Source of the DNA: Larix sibirica
Lineage: Eukaryota; Streptophyta; Pinopsida; Pinales; Pinaceae
Assembly: GCA_004151065.3 (NCBI GenBank)
Contig: NWUY0300002067.1
Location: forward strand, 1 to 35,644
Reading direction: 5' to 3'
Length of the DNA stretch: 35,644 nt
This document shows, piece after piece, positions 20,931-29,469 of the stretch. Below the pieces are notes generated by a model. The model had not been told where the DNA came from, did not search any database, and saw only the letters and a program-made list of their open reading frames with translations. The position numbers and the translations under genes were made by a program. How positions within the stretch are numbered: position 1 is the first letter of the stretch; each line of letters opens with the position of its first letter.

Positions 20931-21430
20931 TCCAAATTCTACCAACCATGTTTTGATCCACATCGATACTTCTTTCAGAAGTATTCCTTTTTCTCCTCTT
21001 CTAAGTTTATCCTCAGCTTTCAATGCAGATTAGTTTTTTTCCAGCTTCAAATTCCAGAATATAGCCAAGCATAGTACTTTCTACTCATAAATAAATGTCT
21101 ATAGTAAAAGGCGAGTCTAGCTTATTTAACTTGTTTAGATACCTCGGAATCCACCAAACAATCTTTCTCTGTATGTTGTGATACTCAGGTGCTTATGCAA
21201 GTCGTCTCAACCAATCTACTAAGTTTACTGGAAGTTTGACCAACAAAATTGTTATTGATCTAGTGGTGGACCTCCATAGAATAGATATTGTCTGAACTTG
21301 GACACTTCCCACCCTCGTAGTTCATCCTCTTGGGTTGTGAAATCATCAAGCTTCTTCTTCAACTAATCGTGGACCTGGCTAGTGGACACAAAAGAAAACA
21401 TATAGTTAACATGGCCTCATTAAGAACAAG
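20931..21430 (-). other. Ty3 leader / possible gag N-terminus
   Basis: About 500 bp between primer site and the clear gag coiled coil. The minus strand has broken coding-like pieces in more than one frame (QEDELRGWEVSKFRQYLFYG; RKIVWWIPRYLNKLNKLDSP). Either gag starts further upstream than annotated or this is untranslated leader. Confidence 0.4.
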
Positions 21431-21448
21431 GTCCCGGAAATGAAACCA
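21431..21448 (-). other. Ty3 primer binding site (decayed)
   Basis: Two bases inside the LTR, the minus strand reads TGGTTTCATTTCCGGGAC. The TGG start and TTxCCGGG core resemble the plant Ty3 primer site complementary to the tRNA-Asp 3' end, with several changes. Spacing supports a primer site; the tRNA identity is tentative. Confidence 0.5.
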
Positions 21449-21543
21449 TTTGTTGGCGCAAAATTGAAACAAGGGTTCTTGCGCATGGGCCAACAAAAGG
21501 GCGTCACTGTAGTCTAGATTGTTGGTGTTTTCGATACCCTTAA

Positions 21544-21593
21544 GGGGGCAGGTCTCACCCGAAGCACTGGGGGCAGGTCTCACCTGAAGCACT
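21544..21593 (+). repeat. 25 bp tandem duplication within the 5' LTR
   Basis: GGGGGCAGGTCTCACC-type unit at 21544-21568 repeated at 21569-21593 with one C/T difference. The corresponding place in the 12135-12916 LTR has a single copy, so the duplication arose after insertion. Confidence 0.85.
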
Positions 21594-22102
21594 GGCAAGA
21601 TCAAAATAATATAGGGAGCAGTTAACTGTATGGGGGCAGGTGTGAGGCTCTGTTACTCATATACTAGGAATATCCATCACAACATTAACTAATACTACAG
21701 ATCGCAACATTATTTAACATCGCATACCACAATAAAACTTAACAACATAGATCACAACAACACTTTAAGAATTATCCATTTAATCATACCATGACATAAG
21801 AAAATAATAGTATATAAGAGCTAGACGTGACATAGACAGTTAAAGGATCCCGACAATACTTTGATTATGATAACCAATTCCCATTACAACAACCACATCA
21901 TGGCGTTGAGGCCTTACATTCACCACATAATTACCCATCGTGGGATATCCCCTTATACAAAGAAAACCCAAAACCTAGACACATAATTCCACTATACATA
22001 TGGCAGTCTCTTGAATGGCTCTGATCTTCTTCTTGCTCAGATGTTCATGGCATCTCATGCATGCTCTGTTTCTCTCCTCTTTCCCGCTTATCCTCTACTT
22101 CC

Positions 22103-22109
22103 TTTTATA
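22103..22109 (-). promoter_or_regulatory. TATA box of the Ty3 5' LTR
   Basis: TATAAAA on the minus strand with a GC-rich flank, conserved as TATAAAG at the equivalent position of the other LTR (RC of 12766-12772). It lies about 125 bp from the outer LTR edge, giving a short U3. Confidence 0.55.
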
Positions 22110-22235
22110 CCCGCATAGCGGGTCCAAAACCAGTCCAAAGGTTGTTGCGGTCGTTACCTCTTTTATGCAACTTCCTTCCTTGGTCGTCTCTTCTTCCACC
22201 TTTTTCGATATTCTTCAAAACCGAAGGAGCCAACA

Positions 22236-22240
22236 CCTCA
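22236..22240 (-). repeat. Right target site duplication of the Ty3 element
   Basis: CCTCA directly outside the LTR, partner of CCTCG at 12130-12134. Joining the two flanks at this repeat restores colinear LINE B sequence. Confidence 0.75.
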
Positions 22241-23983
22241 CATATTGTGTGATAACACATTCATTTGTTAACGTGGGGGAGAGTTGCTCTGTTAAGGGCC
22301 CTTTTGATTGTGGATTGTCTTCCTACACATATTTCTTTTTTAACTTCAAATTTAGCATGAACCAAATAATATTTCCACCCTTTGGTTGATGGTGCCACCA
22401 CCTTCTAGGTTGATTCTAACCCTCGTGATTGACTTCTTACCTCCTTGGTCTATGAACGAGTGGCATCTCGCCTTGAAGAAGTAGAAAAAGTATGGGAGTT
22501 GTAGGAAGTGTCTTTAGTGGAGGGGGGAGAAGAAATCTCCTCATATACCGATAAATCAATCACTGAACTTTGGGGCATCAACGGGAGATACTTCGATGTA
22601 TCTTCAACATTTTCATTTCCTTTTCCTGCAGGTGAATCCAATGGAACAATTTTGTTTCCATTGGAGCCCAAAATCATTGATTCCAGTTCATCGATTTTTG
22701 TTTGTAAAGTTTCTATAACTTTACAAAATTCTTTATTTACCTTATCAAATTCCTGGTGCAATGCTTCTTAAGGATCGTCTTCCCCTATTTGTGTGTGTCT
22801 TTTTTTCAAGCCAAGGACCAGGATTCCTCTTCATAATCAGAGGGGCTCATTACCAAATAGGTTCCACCAATTTCTTCTAATGACCTTAATAGTGGGCAAG
22901 AAATATTTAAGTGGCCATGGGATTGACAATGTGTGCATCGAAAAGGCACGTTCTTATAATCCAATGACTGCATATAGTAGTGCTCTCTAGCTTCAATTAA
23001 GATGGCATATGGGAGTCCTTGCACTATGTCGATTTCCACACAAATTGTAGCGATAGAGGTTTGATATTTTTGCTCCATCTCCAATGCGACCTACAAAATG
23101 GTGTTGAGGGTGTCACCTGTGGACTTAAAGATTCTATCATCCTAGTATTCAATCGGAAGGCAAGGTATTTTAACCCGGTGTTTGAGTGTATGGATTCATT
23201 CTTGTATGGGGTAGAAATCCTCATGCCATTATAAGAGCATTAAAGAAGCACTCCCCTAGAACCAGGGTCCTTCTAGAGAAATTTTGAGTCGATATTCAAC
23301 AAAATTAAAGATGAAGGTGATGTATCCTCCGACGTAGGCATTAACTAGGGGATCATAACCAAGAATGTGATCCCAAGTGTGATGAGCCCAATTTTGCAGG
23401 TCCAACTCTTTGAATCTTCTTGCATGAAAACTATCGATTAGTGCGAATTCAATGTAGTATAGGGCCTTTTATTTAAAGACCTCTAGATTAACCACATCCT
23501 TCATCTCCTTGGGCAACTTGGAGATGCAATGAAGCATGCATTTCTAACCACACACTCTCTTCAACATTTGTTTGGCAATCTTTGGATTATCATGGGTGAC
23601 ACCGTATGGAGGAAAAATACTTTGTAAAGGAGGAGATGGAAGTGTCATCTCAAATGGGCATTAGGAAGATGAACCTGTTCAGAAGGATGATGAGAATGGA
23701 TGGAGGCAATATGACCTAAAAGAAGAAGATTAATGTGGACAGGAGGGATGATTGAAGAGGTGTGATATGAATGTAAGTTTTGGAGTGTGTGATAGGCTTT
23801 TGGATCCTTAGAAATCGGAGGGGTAGTACAATGGCCATCATGTGATAGCTTGGGGAGGATTTCATCATCTGTAATGAAGTTATTGTAATCAATTCGATCG
23901 AAGGGCTATACGGGAGATGTATTTGCAGACTAGTTGAAAAGAGAAAATATGAGAGAGCTCTTCATATTCTTGGAGTGAGCCAT
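22241..23983 (-). pseudogene. LINE B ORF1: DUF4283, zinc knuckle, coiled coil
   Basis: RNA-binding ORF1 of an L1-type LINE. A plausible start is the ATG at 23983-23981 (MAHSKNMKSSLIF). Decayed N-terminal sequence follows, then RRFKELDLQNWAHHTLG, GYDPLVNAYVGGYITFIF, LEGPWF (near 23260) and VKIPCLPIEY with STGDTLNTIL (about 23180-23100), i.e. DUF4283. The open frame 23084-22806 has VEIDIVQGLPYAILIEAREH and a fully intact CX2CX4HX4C knuckle, CTHCQSHGHLNISC (22937-22896), followed by MSPSDYEEESW. The frame 22761-22450 holds a coiled-coil-like stretch (FCKVIETLQTKIDELESMIL). The tail near 22290 reads GRQSTIKRALNRA. It is collinear with LINE A ORF1. Several frameshifts are present. Confidence 0.8.
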
Positions 23984-24058
23984 CTATGCAAATATTTACG
24001 ATGATAAAAAATTAAATGCGTAACAATCAAGTTACCAATGGACGAAATACGCACCCCC

Positions 24059-24194
24059 TTCAAAGTTCCCATAATCCCTATAATACTTTTTAGTTGAAGA
24101 TATTAAAATTCTTTTCCTTTGCATTCTTCAAAGTTCCCATAATCCCTATAATACTTTTTAATTGAAGATATTAAAATTCTTTTCCTTTGCATTC
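24059..24194. repeat. Two tandem 68 bp units
   Basis: TTCAAAGTTCCCATAATCCC begins units at 24059 and 24127. The two 68 bp copies differ at one visible position (G/A). They lie 76 bp upstream of the putative LINE B ORF1 start, so they could be 5' UTR monomers or a recent local slip. Confidence 0.9.
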
Positions 24195-25140
24195 CCTTAC
24201 ACTTTTTGCAACAGAAATAACATTTAACATCATCATATAGCTTTTTTAAACTAGCAACATTCCTCAAACTTTCATGTTCTCATATTGACATTGTTAACTA
24301 TTACAACAACATCAATTGAAACAACATTACTACAACATAAAAATATACTCCTAAACAATTCCATAAATATAGAATTCAAATTTTGTTGAAAATTTATGAA
24401 ATGCAATTTTTCTAAAGAAAATAAATGACTGAAAGTAGATAAAAAAATGTTGTTACAATCGTCGAAAGTATGAAAATATTTGTTACAATGATTAAAAATA
24501 TCACATAATTATCACCTTGTACAAATATATTTTATATGTATGTTGGAATTTTGATATTATCATATTATATTAATCTATATAATGTTCGTGCAACGTTGAT
24601 ATTAAAACCGTCATTGAAATTATGACGATGATCAAGACAAAAGTTAAATAAAAAAAATAACAAATTTTTCACGACTTATGACAGATTTACAATAACACAA
24701 ACAATTCTTGTTTCATTGTCAGAAAACATTAGATTTCACACCCCCAAAATGTAATAGATGCCTAAGTAATTTTTTAATATAAATTATTAATCTCCAATTA
24801 GATCTTATTTATTTGGATATTTGTCAAAAAATAGTTTTAGATAGAAAATGTGGAATTGAGTTTAAAATATTCTTCATTAATTTATTTTAAAAAACATTAG
24901 ATTTCATACCAAATAGATGCCTAAGTATCTTTTTATTGTAGATTATTAATTTCTAAATAGATCTTATTATTAGTCCCTGCAGAAGACAATAGTAACTATT
25001 GTATTCAATTGGTTTTGACTTTCAATTAGTTTGGCTTTAACTTTTAGAATTTTTGTTTTTAACCAAACTTTAACTTAATAATTTTTTATTTTAATTAAAT
25101 AATAGTTTTAATTTCATTTCTTTCCATTCTCATTGGCCAT
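24195..25140. other. AT-rich non-coding DNA with a ~80 bp direct repeat
   Basis: No gene found. The stretch 24723-24811 (AAAACATTAGATTTCA ... TAGATCTTATT) recurs in diverged form at 24890-24970, sharing AACATTAGATTTCA, AATAGATGCCTAAGTA, ATTATTAAT and AGATCTTATT in the same order. The rest is A/T runs. Confidence 0.7.
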
Positions 25141-25150
25141 ACACTTCGAA

Positions 25151-25635
25151 GTGTTATTGCCGGGGTGGCGGCGAAGTTCTCGGGTTGCGGCAAAGATCTC
25201 AATATTTTAAGATATTTTAACGATTACGCTGACAAGCACATTAATTTGTTGTGGGAACGCTAGCATTGGCGGTGGCTGATAAACTCTACCGATGGCGGTT
25301 GCACCACCATAATCACCCAATATCCTGCATTTCCTTCTTATTATACCTGCCAAGGCCTGGTATATTGTTTTCGATTAGCGTTGACTATAAATAGTTGTTG
25401 TGTTGACTTAAATTTTTTCTTAATTCCCTAAGCCTTACATTACACTTTGAAATTTTTTATTTTTCAAAAATATTTCAATCCCATTTTGTCATGATATCAT
25501 TGGTTAACAACTTGATGGTGTTATTGCCGGGTTGACGGCAAGTTTCTCGGCATCACCGCAAAGTTTTTTTGGGCATTTGCGAAGCATCTTTAATGCTTGA
25601 TTTAGGCTTCTGGGCATTACCGCAGAGTTCTTGGC
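25151..25635. repeat. Dispersed GC-rich repeat in AT-rich DNA
   Basis: GTGTTATTGCCGGG starts at 25151 and 25518, each followed by a similar ~50 bp (xTGxCGGCxAxGTTxCTCGG, then CxGCAAAG). A shorter third relative lies near 25612 (GGCATTACCGCAGAGTTCT). The local C+G patches stand out from the surroundings. Function unknown. Confidence 0.6.
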
Positions 25636-25828
25636 ATTTGCAAAATATCTTTAGTTATTCATTCTGCGTGTTGGCTGGCAGAAGCCACCTCATCCTCTGA
25701 GCTCACCGTTAACCGCCTTAAACATTCCTCACCGCCCAGCATCCCTCACCGCCCTAAGCATATGATCCTCAACATCTCTGTCTCATATGTTATCTGGACC
25801 ATTTGTTGCGATCCACTACTGGCATTCT

Positions 25829-25887
25829 GGCATTCTCTGCTGTTATGTTATATTATGTACCTTTGGCATTCTCTGCTGTTATGTTAT
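25829..25887. repeat. Short direct repeat GGCATTCTCTGCTGTTATG
   Basis: The 23 bp beginning GGCATTCTCTGCTGTTATG occurs at 25829-25851 and 25865-25887, surrounded by extra GGCATTCTGG motifs. Overlapping hydrophobic open frames (25762-25996) are products of this simple sequence and are not called as genes. Confidence 0.75.
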
Positions 25888-26133
25888 GTTATATTCTGGC
25901 ATTCTGGCATTATTTCTAATACTCTTTCTGCCAATCCTTTCACCTCCTCTGCAAATTGATCCATCGTCTCCTTGCAATATCCACCAGGGCACTTGAATTT
26001 CAATATCAACCTGGTCGAATGTTTGAAGAGCAAAATACTATACAAAATCCATTAAGTTGTTGAATAGAAGAAAAGGAGCCGATGCAACACATGAATGAAT
26101 TTGAAAGCCTTTTGGTAGTTGCTTTTGTGTTGT

Positions 26134-26221
26134 TGCCAACTACATTAAGTACAATTGTTATTTCGCTTACAATTTCTGCCAACTACATATTAAGTACAAC
26201 TGCTATTTCTTAAACAATTTC
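26134..26221. repeat. Imperfect ~44 bp tandem duplication before the putative exon
   Basis: TGCCAACTACAT...TTAAGTACAA...ACAATTTC occurs at 26134-26176 and 26177-26221. The second copy ends in CAG and acts as the polypyrimidine/acceptor region of the candidate exon at 26224. Confidence 0.75.
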
Positions 26222-26223
26222 AG

Positions 26224-26398
26224 GCTGGTGTCAGTTCCACAATTCCACTAGTATTTTCAGCTATTGACGCAAATATATCCATTGTCAAACCATATGTTGC
26301 AGTGTTGAACATTACTACAGTAGCTACGGCTGTGCCAAAAAGGCTGCCTTGGAGTTCCATCAACCTCAATGAGGCCCAAAGTTTGTCCAAGGCTGCTC
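26224..26398 (+). CDS. Putative internal exon 1 of an unidentified gene remnant
   Basis: A 175 bp stop-free segment bounded by an acceptor-like CAG (26221-26223) and a consensus donor GTAAGT (26399-26404). It encodes 58 codons plus one base: AGVSSTIPLVFSAIDANISI, VKPYVAVLNITTVATAVP, KRLPWSSINLNEAQSLSK. The composition looks like ordinary soluble protein, not simple repeat. I do not recognise the family. It is an orphan: no convincing upstream exon was found, and all neighbours are repeats. A captured or pseudogenised gene fragment is the likely explanation. Confidence 0.4.
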
Positions 26399-26541
26399 GT
26401 AAGTACTTCTAGCTAACTCCATAGATTTTGATCCCGAGTTGAAGACTATCTTAACCTTGTCTTGCGTGCTTCTTAAGTGGGCTTATAATCCAAGGCCTTA
26501 CTTATGTAATAATGGTTCAATTTTCATTTTCCTATTCTCAG

Positions 26542-26630
26542 AGACAGTGGCCCTGCTCTCATCTCTGGAATCGTCGGTGGAGACCTTATATTCCAGCATT
26601 CTAGTAGAAGAGACATCCACAGATATATAG
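26542..26630 (+). CDS. Putative exon 2, in phase with exon 1
   Basis: It follows a 143 bp putative intron (26399-26541) ending in TTTTCATTTTCCTATTCTCAG-type pyrimidine tract and AG. Exon 1 ends in phase 1; joining its last C to AG gives Gln, and the frame runs on as TVALLSSLESSVETLYSSIL, VEETSTDI, then stops at 26628-26630. The phase match between two independently seen splice sites is the main support. The stop may be real or a disabling mutation. Confidence 0.38.
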
Positions 26631-26690
26631 TTGTCGGTTGAACATAAGTTAGTCAAAATAAAAGATATAGTGCATAAGCTATAGCAATAA

Positions 26691-27218
26691 AATGTAGAAT
26701 TGCAAGCCCAGTTGAAGCTTGTCCCTACACACGAGCAAATTGAGCTGGAGTACAAGCTGTTTGAAGGAAGAAGCTGCACAATAATTCCACATTGGAACCA
26801 AACCAACCCTAACTTATATAATTGTCTAGTTCTTTTACATGCTAGCTCAGCTTTTAAATTCCATAAAGGAGCAAAGCTAAGTGGAGCCGATGATCAACAT
26901 GTACGGAGTAATAACATTAAGGTACTTCAAATTGGCAGGCAGAGGCTGCGCCACTGTGTTATGCATGGCATACATGTGGCAAGGCATATTGGTTTCATGT
27001 GCAACGTAGCTTCCATGCAGAGGCTGAAAGCTACTTGGCTAGCATCGGATATTGACGTGTTTGTTTTTTCGAAAGATATTTACGCGTTTGTTATCATGAA
27101 AAGTATTGAGAAATATTTTATTCAATGGGGCATTTGTATCGTAGCTTTGATATCAATGCAAATCACTATCCAGTCCAGTCAAGTCTTATTGATGAATTGC
27201 AACTGGTTAATGGAATAG
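26691..27218 (+). other. Open frame of ~175 codons, no recognised product
   Basis: A long open stretch for this region, without a convincing ATG near its start. The first part (QLKLVPTHEQIELEYKLFEG) has non-repetitive, protein-like composition and lies 60 bp after exon 2, so it could be a further exon. The second part (RHCVMHGIHVARHIGFMCNV and onward) looks random. It might be an exon read past its donor site. Confidence 0.25.
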
Positions 27219-28130
27219 TCAATGCTGAATAGATACGATAAAAAAATATAACCAAATTCCGAGGCAAAATAGTTGTTTAAAAAACTGTCTGCAGCTCTGG
27301 ATTAATCATCAAATTTACTTTATATGTGTAAATGACCTCCATTATAAGGCCCATAAGCTCCTTCTCAATGAACTTAAATAGAATATGAAACATCTTTGCT
27401 TTGCAAACAAAACCAAAATTTCTAACGGCATGGAAAATTGGTGACACAACCACGCCTTTGCAAATGCAAATTTGTAATTATTTCAATTTAATATTAACCT
27501 ATTTTTAATTATATTTATAGCTAATGCGTTTAATATTTATACCTAATGTATTTTTAATGCATTAACTTAAACCTAAAGTGGGAGCTTATTTAAAGCTTTA
27601 ATCACGACCTCATTAACTTAAAACTAAAGTGGGAGNACCTATTTTTAATTATATTTATAGCTAATGCGTTAACTTAAAACTAAAGTGGGAGCCTATTTAA
27701 AGCTTTGTTTTAAGCTTTAATCACAGCCTATTTAAAGCTTTTTTTAAGCTTTAATCATGATCTTTGTAACATTGGGTTCAAGATAGTTCAATATATATGC
27801 TAACTCAACTTTTCTAATCTCGGTAGGTATCCGCTGCCATGCAGCCTTGTTACTTTTTGTTAGCTTGTAAGTATTATTTGTATAATATAAAACAATGTAT
27901 CGTTTAATAGTATATTTTAATATAAATATTTTATTAACTAATATTTAAAACACTAAATATGTGAGCATTCCTATAACCTTTATCCTCTTATAACCCTTAT
28001 ACTCTTATAGGGCTACGGGAAAGGTTTAAGAATGTCCAGAAATAAAAGTATCATATTAAAAATATTAACATGGAAAAACAATAAATTTGTAATTTTATTT
28101 ATAATAAATAAATTATTTAAGCATTAAATA
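27219..28130. other. AT-rich spacer with scrambled local repeats and an N
   Basis: No gene. ACCTATTTTTAATTATATTT and the next 14 bases are identical at 27497-27530 and 27637-27670. TTAACTTAAAACTAAAGTGG recurs at about 27613 and 27669 (variant near 27561), and TATTTAAAGCTTT appears three times (27587-27735). One undetermined base (27636) sits exactly at a repeat junction, so copy number here may be an assembly guess. Confidence 0.7.
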
Positions 28131-28145
28131 TAAGTGTTAAAAAAA
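28131..28145. repeat. Target site duplication of LINE D (one side)
   Basis: TAAGTGTTAAAAAAA aligns with TTAGTGTAAATAAAT at 29262-29276 at 11 of 15 positions. It lies next to the LINE D A-tail (T-run on the plus strand), as expected. It is degenerate and therefore only moderately supported. Confidence 0.45.
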
Positions 28146-29261
28146 GATTTTTTTCAGCAGGAGAAAAACATATTTTTGTTATTCATTTTGAATCAAGAAG
28201 TACATCACAGGTCCACACAGTAAAATAATAAATTGAATGTTCCTCTAACTGCATATCAATACTAACAAAAAAACAGAACCCCTTCAAAAAGATACAAGCA
28301 TAATATCAATGGTCATTCACATATAAGACCTACTAGGCATCATATCACATCATAACACATCATCTTCAAAAATACACCAAAAACAGGTTCTTTGATCCAC
28401 TGTCCATAAGTGAATCCTCCAATAATTCCTCCCAAAATAGAATACCTTCAACACCATTCATGACCTCTTTAGACAGAGAATCTACTTCCTAGTTCAATCC
28501 TCGATAAATATGATTACATTCAATGTAAGTGAAGGATGTCAAAAGTTCCCAAATACGATTGCACCAATGCCTTAGGGAGACCACCTGAATATTGTAGTTA
28601 CCAATAGCCCATTTGATGATCACCATAGAGTCTCCAAACACTTTGGGTGTGTCAATACCAAATATAGTTGTCATCCTGCAAAGACACCATAGTGCTAACA
28701 GTTCTGCCTTCATATTTGAACCAGAACCACAATTCAACTTGAATTTAAACACATGATTCTCATTGATATAGAGAATTGCACTAGCTACACATAAACCATC
28801 CTTGGCAGCACCATCAAAAAAACCAACCGCATCCTGAGTCTGTTGAACAACCTTCACAAGTATGGTTTTAGGACATTTTTCACCATCAATAACATATTCT
28901 CTATATAGTTTGATCATTTTCAAACAGATCTTTTCTAAATTATGGATCTTGTTTTAAAAAATTGCAATGTTCCTGGCATTCCAAATGCCCCAGAATATAA
29001 AAGTAGGAAGGGTATTGAAGCTCCTATAGGATTTAAACCAGATATAATAATTATGTTCAAAAGAGGGCCTCCCCCAAGATTGACTTATATTAATATGGGA
29101 CCATATATATTTTCCCATACATGAACAAAAAAATGGCATCTAACCATTATGTGGTCCACTGATTATGAATCATTCTTGCACATCCTACATATATTAGGTC
29201 CATTCTAGCCTCTTCGAAGTAGATTATCCCATGTTTTGAGACTGTTAGAATCCTACGGGAG
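28146..29261 (-). mobile_element. LINE D, 5'-truncated 3' fragment
   Basis: About 1.1 kb from the zf-RVT region to the 3' end of an L1-type LINE. The minus-strand 3' end reads CTGCTGAAAAAAATC. Degenerate direct repeats flank it. It is the shortest LINE copy in the window and related to LINE 2 in its RNase H (FFDGAAKDG versus YFDGAEQEG). Confidence 0.75.
28489..29255 (-). pseudogene. LINE D zf-RVT end and RNase H
   Basis: From 29255 downward: SLKTWDNLLRR, NGPNICRMCKNDS (C-x2-C of zf-RVT), SVDHIMVRCHFFVHVWENI, then FIFWGIWNARNIAIF (29000-28957), the LINE signature before RNase H. The open frame 28923-28489 follows: VGFFDGAAKDGLCVASAILY (first Asp kept), NMKAELLALWCL (Glu kept), KVFGDSMVIIKWAIGN (Asp kept) and CNHIYRGLN, with EVDSLSKEV after a stop (His and last Asp kept). 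All four metal ligands of RNase H are still present, unlike in LINEs 1 and 2, though stops and a frame change separate the parts. Confidence 0.85.
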
Positions 29262-29440
29262 TTAGTGTAAATAAATAATTATGATTTCAGTTAGAGAAGA
29301 TAAAGAGTTTTGGAGACTCTAATGGATCACTTGGAATCCGAATACCAAAAGACACATAAACATTGTATAAATTGAACGTTTGGTGAATGAAATTATACAA
29401 CTCGGGAGTTATGTCAGAGATATGGATCTAACTAAACTAG
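29262..29440. other. Spacer between LINE D and LINE C
   Basis: About 180 bp of unremarkable sequence, starting with the second copy of the LINE D target duplication and ending at an undetermined base. Confidence 0.6.
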
Positions 29441-29467
29441 NCCCCCCCCCCCCCAAATCCCCCCCAA
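29441..29467. other. N plus poly-C tracts
   Basis: One undetermined base followed by a C14 run, AAAT, and a second C-run. LINE C homology starts directly after. Such a tract is difficult to sequence, so the 5' border of LINE C could be either a true truncation or an assembly joint. Confidence 0.7.
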
Positions 29468-29469
29468 TC

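Larger units (their letters stand above)
12135..22235 (-). mobile_element. Complete but decayed Ty3/gypsy element, Tat/OTA-like
   Basis: A ~10.1 kb LTR retrotransposon on the minus strand: 5' LTR 21451-22235, primer site, gag with a zinc-knuckle array, protease, RT, RNase H, integrase, a ~1.3 kb region without recognised coding, and 3' LTR 12135-12916. The order PR-RT-RH-IN and motifs such as FGLKNAP, YLDDW and the C-terminal LHWxGP..VNGxRLKxY style of integrase place it in Ty3/gypsy; the last feature recalls the Tat/OTA branch. No envelope or movement gene is seen. The LTRs differ at many sites and all genes carry stops, so the insertion is old. It sits inside LINE B. Confidence 0.9.
21451..22235 (-). 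repeat. 5' LTR of the Ty3 element (785 bp)
   Basis: TGTTGG...CCAACA-bounded copy matching 12135-12916 in the same orientation. On the minus strand it has a TATAAAA box (RC of 22103-22109) flanked by GCGGG, the likely core promoter. It contains a private 25 bp tandem duplication (21544-21593) that the other LTR lacks. Its inner edge can fold into a hairpin next to the primer site. Confidence 0.9.
11259..23983 (-). mobile_element. LINE B, split by the Ty3 insertion
   Basis: The two LINE pieces (11259-12134 and 22236-23983) are on the same strand, in the correct order ORF1 then ORF2, and meet exactly at the Ty3 target duplication, so they are one element. The left piece loses the RT and RNase H at an LTR fragment. 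The 5' end beyond 23983 is uncertain; a tandem repeat at 24059-24194 may belong to its 5' UTR. Confidence 0.78.

Noticed and set aside
12135-22235. Endogenous pararetrovirus instead of an LTR retrotransposon
   Set aside because: Two LTRs with TG...CA ends, a 5 bp target duplication and an integrase after RNase H identify a Ty3/gypsy element; no movement protein is visible.
25762-25996. Hydrophobic open frames suggesting a membrane protein
   Set aside because: They arise from repeats of GGCATTCT and TGTTATGTTAT simple sequence, overlap in two frames, and lack homology.
26700-26770. Formin FH2-like phrase LKLVPTHEQIELEYKLFEG
   Set aside because: It resembles the PTxEE segment of formins, but neither flank nor the nearby putative exons show other FH2 motifs.
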